Source: Methanosarcinaceae archaeon (GTDB lineage: Archaea > Halobacteriota > Methanosarcinia > Methanosarcinales > Methanosarcinaceae). Taken from it: a DNA stretch of 9,655 bases. Shown piece by piece: positions 5,365 to 9,655 of the stretch. Below the pieces are notes generated by a model. That model worked only from the letters and a program-made list of their open reading frames with translations. It had not been told where the DNA came from and searched no databases. Location: contig DQIO01000248.1 in assembly GCA_020793555.1 (NCBI GenBank), forward strand, positions 1-9,655. The letters run 5' to 3'. Within the stretch, counting starts at the first letter, position 1. Each line of letters starts with the position of its first letter. Made by a program: the position numbers and the translations under genes.

Positions 5365-5970
5365 ATGAGCGGGAGACAGGGGATAACGGGACCTCTGATC
5401 CTGATAACATTTGGCATACTCCTAATCCTCAATAATCTAAAACAGCTTCCAGATGGGTTCTTTGGTTCACTATGGCATTTTTGGCCGGTTGTACTGATAC
5501 TATTTGGTCTGGATATTCTGCTAAGCCACAATGAATCAATAATTGGTTATCTCACACGAATATTTTTTGGAATAGTTGTGATCTGTGGAATCATTACTCT
5601 TGCCTGGAGTGGAATTCCTGCATCAGAGTCCAATATACAAATAACTCCCATTGATAACCATAGGGCAGATCTTCGAAATACACATCTTGAGGGCACAAAT
5701 CGGTTCTTTGTCGATTTCAGTCATGCCAACATGAGTGGTGCATACCTAAATGGTGCGAACCTGTTCTTTGTCGATCTCAGCAATACTAATATGGAAGGTG
5801 CATATCTAAATGGCGCAAACATATTCTTTGCAGACATTACTGATGCAAATATCAGGAATGCGGATGTTAGCGGTGCAAATATATTCTTTGCGGATCTTAA
5901 TGGTGCCGATCTGGAAGGAACAAATATTGGGGAAGCAAATTTGATGTTTACGCTTGGGGTTGTTAGATAG
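5365..5970 (+). CDS. LiaF-like membrane module fused to a 20-residue-periodic pentapeptide solenoid
   Basis: A 201-residue protein. The N terminus has two hydrophobic segments (8-24 and 38-53) of the same kind as the end of the preceding PspC protein (GPLILITFGILLILNNL, then FWPVVLILFGLDIL), then a third helix (60-81). After a short linker, residues 101-197 form pentapeptide repeats of the A-(D/N)-L-x-x type, about 19 units, expected to fold as a right-handed quadrilateral beta-helix of roughly five coils. The units group in fours with exact 20-residue period: Phe-Phe at 114-115, 134-135, 154-155 and 174-175, and Met-Phe at 194-195. ATG 5365 has GGGGGA (5352-5357) 8 nt upstream and follows the PspC stop by one base. 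The solenoid occupies the place where LiaF-type proteins carry a beta-rich domain. The function is unknown; a partner of the PspC protein is inferred. Confidence 0.88.
   Translation: MSGRQGITGPLILITFGILLILNNLKQLPDGFFGSLWHFWPVVLILFGLDILLSHNESIIGYLTRIFFGIVVICGIITLAWSGIPASESNIQITPIDNHRADLRNTHLEGTNRFFVDFSHANMSGAYLNGANLFFVDLSNTNMEGAYLNGANIFFADITDANIRNADVSGANIFFADLNGADLEGTNIGEANLMFTLGVVR
5701..5940 (+). repeat. Four in-frame 60-bp tandem repeats
   Basis: Four consecutive 60-bp units (5701-5760, 5761-5820, 5821-5880, 5881-5940) each begin with a codon followed by TTCTTTG and encode one solenoid coil. Units one and two match at 47 of 60 bases, with many third-position differences; later units are more diverged. 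A partial fifth unit starts at 5941 (Leu-Met-Phe). The pattern suggests coil-by-coil duplication followed by selection. Confidence 0.9.
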
Positions 5971-5972
5971 AA

Positions 5973-5999
5973 CCGGAGCACATAGGTCCGGCTTAAAAA
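5973..5999. terminator. Hairpin between convergent genes
   Basis: CCGGA (5973-5977) and TCCGG (5987-5991) form a 5-bp stem with a 9-nt loop in the 36-nt gap between converging genes. On the minus strand a T5 run (complement of 5995-5999) follows the stop of the leftward gene, so it may end that operon. Confidence 0.4.
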
Positions 6000-6006
6000 G
6001 AATCGG

Positions 6007-6501
6007 TTAACTCCAAAATTCTTCTTCGTAATCATCGGGCAGGTCGAGTTTCATTGCATCATCGATGCTTTTACCCTTCTTTTTTTCTGTTTTATCATTA
6101 TCATTATCACTGACATCAGCAGGTTTGACTGCCGCCCCATCGGATGCATGGTTTGACTCAATCACTGTTGTGTTCCTGTCAGAGGTCACAACCTCTTCAA
6201 TAATGGTTTCGGGATTGTCAAGAATCCGATTTACTACAGTTTCCTCTCTGGTGGTTTCTGCCACATTTTGCACTGGTGGTCGAATTTGCATTGTAGTTGG
6301 GATTTCCCTTCCAAGACGTGTACTCGTATTTTGTACATAGGTGTCATACAATTGATCTGTTTTGGGCGATGGTTTTTTGTTTACGTGATATCCGATCGAA
6401 CAATTTTCTTCACCTGAACGCCAGTCCACATGATACAAATGGCATTCACGGGTTTTACATCCGGATTTTCCGTCAAGTGGGCATAATTCAGGTAGTGACA
6501 T
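6007..6501 (-). CDS. Unrecognised protein: four-Cys N-terminal cluster and acidic disordered tail
   Basis: A 164-residue soluble protein; no family was recognised. The start at 6501 is supported by GAAGG about 8 nt upstream; a longer in-frame version to 6576 would overlap the preceding gene and lacks similar support. Residues 7-39 hold Cys7, Cys15, Cys20, His21, His24, Cys34 and His39 around an aromatic-rich core (CHLYHVDWRSGEENCSIGYH), a likely zinc or iron-sulfur site. Residues 40-145 are rich in Thr, Asn, Glu and Lys with no clear fold, including KTEKKKGK at 137-144. The last residues, DLPDDYEEEFWS, are acidic and aromatic, like a short interaction peptide. It is the last gene of the leftward cluster, 49 nt after the PRPP synthase gene. 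A regulatory or adaptor role is possible, but the sequence alone does not decide. Confidence 0.75.
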   Translation of the reverse strand: MSLPELCPLDGKSGCKTRECHLYHVDWRSGEENCSIGYHVNKKPSPKTDQLYDTYVQNTSTRLGREIPTTMQIRPPVQNVAETTREETVVNRILDNPETIIEEVVTSDRNTTVIESNHASDGAAVKPADVSDNDNDKTEKKKGKSIDDAMKLDLPDDYEEEFWS

Positions 6502-6550
6502 GATAAAACCTTCTTTTGATTTTGTATTATGACTTTGTATGTTGGTGATA

Positions 6551-7399
6551 CTACAAATTCCTAACCGCATCCGCAATCAGTGGAGCAACGCTCACACAAC
6601 TCTGTGCTTTTTCAATTGTATCCGTTGCAAATATGTCGTGTACGCCCGCATTGAAGAGCCGAATAACCGCATTTCGTGCGAGGACCGGATGCACACATGC
6701 AAGATACACATCCTTTGCACCCTGATCCTGCAGTAGCCTGATAGACTCTGCCATCGTGCCTCCGGTCGAGATCATATCGTCTATCAGGACAACATCCCTG
6801 CCGGTAACATCAAGGTTCTTTGTTTTAATAGTGACCGTGTCGCCGCTATGTCTGGTTTTTTCCAGATAGTCATAATCCATTCCAAGATCTGCTGCAGCAC
6901 TCTTTGCCAGGGATTCAGCACTGGAATCCGGTGCCAAGATCAAAGTATCTGTTAGGTTAAGCGACTTTAGATGGGAACCCAGAAGTTTAGTTGCATCAAG
7001 ATCGGATGCAGGAGCACTAAAATAATCAAGTACACTCTTTTCATGGATGTTGACTGTGAACACACGATCTGCATTGATGGTTCTGGCAACCGCACGCGCA
7101 CTGATGGGCTCGCCAGTCTTAAACTTCTTGTCCTGCCTCGCATACCCCATGTAGGGAATGACCACATTGATGCTGGATGCATCCTCACATGCATCGATCA
7201 TCTGCAAAAGATAAACAATATCCGAATCTGTCGTCGTGCTTTGGATGATCGTTACGTCTTCGAGCTGCCCGTCCTGAATGCAAGTATATACCTCACCGTC
7301 CGGGAAACAATTAAAATCGCAAAGACTGGGATTTGTGCCCAGTTCCCTTGCCACTCGTGATGCCAGTAATTGTGATGCAGGCCCGCCTATTATCTTCAA
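6551..7399 (-). CDS. prs: Ribose-phosphate pyrophosphokinase (PRPP synthase), archaeal type
   Basis: A 282-residue cytoplasmic enzyme making PRPP from ribose 5-phosphate and ATP for nucleotide, histidine and, in methanogens, methanopterin synthesis. Key features: FPDGE at 32-36, the ATP-binding/catalytic stretch YMGYARQDKKFKTGEPISAR at 83-102, His119 in VNIHEKS, a flexible loop with Lys181-Thr-Arg183, and the PRPP loop VVLIDDMISTGGT at 203-215. The length is short, as in archaeal enzymes. The start is TTG (complement of 7397-7399), chosen because the protein then begins MKIIGGPASQ as in the family and GAGGT lies 7 nt upstream; no nearby in-frame ATG fits. It lies 48 nt downstream of moaC on the same strand. 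The rare start may limit translation. Confidence 0.95.
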   Translation of the reverse strand: MKIIGGPASQLLASRVARELGTNPSLCDFNCFPDGEVYTCIQDGQLEDVTIIQSTTTDSDIVYLLQMIDACEDASSINVVIPYMGYARQDKKFKTGEPISARAVARTINADRVFTVNIHEKSVLDYFSAPASDLDATKLLGSHLKSLNLTDTLILAPDSSAESLAKSAAADLGMDYDYLEKTRHSGDTVTIKTKNLDVTGRDVVLIDDMISTGGTMAESIRLLQDQGAKDVYLACVHPVLARNAVIRLFNAGVHDIFATDTIEKAQSCVSVAPLIADAVRNL

Positions 7400-7447
7400 C
7401 TTTTATACCTCGTTTTTACTATGATTATGGTGTAACTACAACACGCC

Positions 7448-7933
7448 TTATAATACATTGTTTTTGGTTGACTTGTACTTCTTAACAACTTCAATATTTC
7501 GGATAAAAGTATTCGGATAATTCCCAGTGTCATCCTTTTCCACAGATTTTACCATGTCCCAGATGGTGAGCAGTGCAGTAGATACACCTGTTAATGCTTC
7601 CATTTCAACACCGGTCTTACCCACAGTTTTAACCTCTACTTCTGCAGTTATTGAACAATCACCTATCGTAAAATCCACATCAATTCCTGTGATTGGGATC
7701 TGGTGACACATCGGGATTGTTTCAGAAGTCTTTTTTACAGCCAGAATTGCTGCTGTTGTGGCAGTCGATAATACATTCCCTTTTTCAACATTACCATCAC
7801 GTATCTTCTCGATCGTGTCTTTGGTGAGAACAATCTCACCTGATGCGATCGCACGTCTAACAACATCTCCTTTCTCACTTATATCGATCATCCGCGCGCG
7901 GTCACCGGCAATATGTGTAAACTCTTTTGTCAA
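7448..7933 (-). CDS. moaC: Cyclic pyranopterin monophosphate synthase MoaC
   Basis: A 161-residue enzyme of molybdopterin/tungstopterin synthesis that converts the MoaA product (3',8-cyclo-7,8-dihydro-GTP) to cyclic pyranopterin monophosphate. Catalytic positions known from the bacterial enzyme are present: Lys51, His77 (in PMCHQIP; bacteria usually have CHP), Glu110 and Glu112 in GVEMEAL, Asp126 and Lys129 in DMVKS. The bacterial C-terminal Gly-Gly-Lys-Ser-Gly is absent, as in archaeal members. The start is TTG (complement of 7931-7933): an AAGGTGATC site lies just upstream, and the next in-frame Met (15) would cut off the first strand. In a methanogen the cofactor would serve formylmethanofuran dehydrogenase. 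The neighbour upstream is the 63-aa unknown (41-nt gap); prs follows. Confidence 0.95.
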   Translation of the reverse strand: MTKEFTHIAGDRARMIDISEKGDVVRRAIASGEIVLTKDTIEKIRDGNVEKGNVLSTATTAAILAVKKTSETIPMCHQIPITGIDVDFTIGDCSITAEVEVKTVGKTGVEMEALTGVSTALLTIWDMVKSVEKDDTGNYPNTFIRNIEVVKKYKSTKNNVL

Positions 7934-7974
7934 TAGATCACCTTATAAAATTAAAATACCAGACGTACCAATTA

Positions 7975-8166
7975 TCAATCGATCCGCTGATGCTTTCTTT
8001 GGTCATAATCTTCCAGTGTACCGTCTATCTTCCTGATCAGGTCACGGGCTTCATCAAGTGTCAACTTGACAACTTCTTTGTCTTCTCCGTGGCTTATTAC
8101 CACACGCACCCTGTTCCTCTCGATATCAACACTTATTTTTCTAATATTATCCTTGTTCTTGTCCAT
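7975..8166 (-). CDS. Unrecognised 63-residue protein between nnr and moaC
   Basis: No family was recognised. ATG 8166 follows a strong GGGGAG site, whose first base is the last base of the upstream stop codon, so translation is probably coupled. Residues 7-38 look like two or three beta strands (ISVDI, RVRVVIS, EVVKLTL), followed by an amphipathic helix (LDEARDLIRKI, 37-47) and a charged tail with Arg-Lys-His. It is highly charged with no Cys or membrane segment. Its position inside the cofactor/nucleotide gene cluster, with tight spacing on both sides, argues for a real, conserved small gene. The beta-beta-helix layout could be nucleic-acid or protein binding, but nothing seen decides this. 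Confidence 0.78.
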   Translation of the reverse strand: MDKNKDNIRKISVDIERNRVRVVISHGEDKEVVKLTLDEARDLIRKIDGTLEDYDQRKHQRID

Positions 8167-8179
8167 TATTTAAACTCCC

Positions 8180-9652
8180 CTATTTCATAATTTCAGTTAT
8201 CTTGTTAGTAACATCAGTAGCAAGCAATCCAAAACCCCTCTCTTTAAATGCAAGGTCTCCGGCAGCACCATTTATGAACGCGCCACAGGATGCGGCATCC
8301 ATTGGCTTGTTGACTGCAAAAAGCGCACCCACAATACCTGCAAGCACGTCCCCTGTCCCCCCGACTGTCATTCCCGGATTGCCTGTCCTGTTCAATAAAA
8401 CCGACTCGCCGTCAGATATCACATCGATGTTTCCTTTCAGCAATGTCACGATATGGTTTGTTTTTGAGAATTCTATTACCTTTTCAACACGCGTGCCGGT
8501 TTCGGACGGATTATCAGTTCCACGAAAGTGTGCAAACTCTCCCGCGTGCGGTGTTATTATCATCTCGCATCCTGCGGCGGGTGGCAGTGTCAAACCATGA
8601 AGTGCATCGGCATCGACTACAACTTTCTCGCAATGTGGGATTATTTCTAAGATCGCTGCTTTTGTCCTGTCATCCCTGCCAAGTCCCATCCCGATAATAA
8701 CAACGTCATGCGACCTTATCATTTCCAGTACCTGCGGAACGTCTTCGGGACACAAGACATCAGATGAGAGTGCGCGGACTATCAGATTTGGCGAAAAGGA
8801 TGCGACAATGTCAGCCACGCTATTTGGCACAGCCAGTGTGACAATATCAGCACCGGTTCTAAGTGCTGCAAATGCTGCAAGTGCAGGTGCACCTGAATAA
8901 GCGCCGCCGCCTATTATCAAAACCCTGCCGGAATGGCCTTTGTGACTTTCTGTCCTGCGGCGGGTGAGTATTCGCAAGTTACCTGAGCCGACATACTTTT
9001 CGGCGTCGGCACAAACTCCTATATCAATTACCCTGACATTACCCGTGTAGTTCTTCGCATTTGGTGTTACAAATCCTGTTTTCATCTTGTGGAATGTGAG
9101 TGTTGTATCCGCACGCACGGATTTGTCAAATGGTTCACCGTCCGGGCTGAAGCCAGACGGTACATCCACTGCAATAACATATATTTCGGAATCATTGATC
9201 AAATCAATTACGATAGATTCGGGTTCCCTGATTTTTCCTTTGATGCCAGTTCCGAATATGCCATCCACTATGATGTCAGCGTCCTTAAAATTCGATTGCA
9301 AAAATCCTGTCGATTCTGTAACCTCTAAAATTTCAACATCACTGTGTTTAAGAGCATCAAAATTCCGACGTGCTTCCTCGGTTTTTATCTGGAAAGCGCG
9401 ACCGAGTAGGATTACTTTTGGCTTAATATTATAACCTGATGCGAGATGGCGTGCTGCAACAAAGGCATCGCCTCCGTTGTTGCCCCTGCCTGCGATGAGT
9501 ATTACTTTGTTTTTCTGTCCGCCGCCGATCTTATCGCTTACAGCTTGTGCTATTGCAGCACCTGCATTTTCCATAAGTTGCAGGGGGTTCAAACCTAAGT
9601 ACTCGCAGTTTGCATCAATTGCATTCATCTGGGTTGATGTTATTGCGTTCAT
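8180..9652 (-). CDS. nnr: Bifunctional NAD(P)H-hydrate epimerase / ADP-dependent dehydratase
   Basis: A 490-residue repair enzyme that restores damaged NADH and NADPH hydrates. The N-terminal epimerase domain (about 1-215, YjeF_N) shows GNNGGD at 57-62, VDGIFGTG at 129-136 and VDVPSG at 162-167. The C-terminal dehydratase domain (about 235-490, ribokinase-like) shows GGGAYSGAPALAA at 248-260, GMGLG at 321-325, VDADALHGL at 346-354, TPHAGE at 367-372, and the catalytic glycine-rich motif GGTGDVLAG at 431-439. The fused arrangement and length are typical. The start at 9652 matches the family N terminus; a ribosome binding site cannot be seen because only three bases remain. A start at residue 9 is possible. 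It is the first visible gene of the leftward cluster; its promoter is outside the window. Confidence 0.96.
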   Translation of the reverse strand: MNAITSTQMNAIDANCEYLGLNPLQLMENAGAAIAQAVSDKIGGGQKNKVILIAGRGNNGGDAFVAARHLASGYNIKPKVILLGRAFQIKTEEARRNFDALKHSDVEILEVTESTGFLQSNFKDADIIVDGIFGTGIKGKIREPESIVIDLINDSEIYVIAVDVPSGFSPDGEPFDKSVRADTTLTFHKMKTGFVTPNAKNYTGNVRVIDIGVCADAEKYVGSGNLRILTRRRTESHKGHSGRVLIIGGGAYSGAPALAAFAALRTGADIVTLAVPNSVADIVASFSPNLIVRALSSDVLCPEDVPQVLEMIRSHDVVIIGMGLGRDDRTKAAILEIIPHCEKVVVDADALHGLTLPPAAGCEMIITPHAGEFAHFRGTDNPSETGTRVEKVIEFSKTNHIVTLLKGNIDVISDGESVLLNRTGNPGMTVGGTGDVLAGIVGALFAVNKPMDAASCGAFINGAAGDLAFKERGFGLLATDVTNKITEIMK

Positions 9653-9655
9653 GTT

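Noticed and set aside
5701..5940. Evenly spaced 60-bp repeats that could be read as a repeat array
   Set aside because: They lack identical repeats with unique spacers, are in frame throughout and encode a regular pentapeptide solenoid, so they are not CRISPR or noncoding satellites.
5721..6035. Minus-strand frame opposite the pentapeptide repeats
   Set aside because: It looks repetitive only because it mirrors the coding repeats; no start site or family features.
7675..7720. Loss of a catalytic residue in MoaC because CHP reads CHQ
   Set aside because: The catalytic His77 is intact; the changed residue is the following Pro and all other catalytic positions are kept.

Overview
The window looks like chromosomal DNA of a methanogenic or related euryarchaeon, most likely in or near the Methanosarcinales. 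That placement is an inference from several traits: a class III-type archaeal PRPP synthase, an archaeal-style MoaC, ribosome binding sites of the GGTGATC/GAGGTG type, TATA-like boxes placed for leaderless or short-leader mRNAs, and TTG/ATG starts. No rRNA, tRNA, transposon, phage or CRISPR sequence was seen. Every gene is intact; only the upstream context of the last gene (minus strand, starting at 9652) is cut by the window edge.

Left block, plus strand (about 200-2451): a three-gene biotin ECF transporter, bioY, then an ECF ATPase, then an EcfT/CbiQ transmembrane protein. A BirA-type inverted repeat covers the bioY start codon, so the operon is probably repressed when biotin is plentiful. 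The ATPase has Gln where the H-switch His is expected.

Metal block, plus strand (2512-4024): an ArsR/SmtB-family metal sensor with a perfect 12-2-12 operator on its own promoter, overlapping by 4 bp a two-domain ArsP_1/DUF318 permease with a Cys/His-rich loop. This is a self-contained metal efflux unit, probably for a divalent metal (Zn/Cd class) or Cu.

Middle block (4069-5970): an unrecognised 73-aa minus-strand gene, a divergently placed small thioredoxin-fold-like protein with a Cys-Gly-Cys motif, then a translationally tight pair of membrane proteins. The first has a PspC domain plus a LiaF-like two-helix module; the second has the same two-helix module fused to a pentapeptide-repeat solenoid. 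The solenoid is built from near-perfect 20-residue (60-bp) units that put a Phe-Phe pair on the same face of each coil. This pair is the most unusual part of the window and may be an archaeal envelope-stress (PspC/LiaF-like) module with a replaced extracytoplasmic or sensory domain.

Right block, minus strand (9652 down to 6007), probably one operon: bifunctional NAD(P)H-hydrate repair enzyme, a 63-aa unknown, MoaC (molybdopterin synthesis), PRPP synthase, and a 164-aa protein with an N-terminal four-Cys cluster and a long acidic disordered tail. MoaC and PRPP synthase both start at TTG behind good ribosome binding sites.
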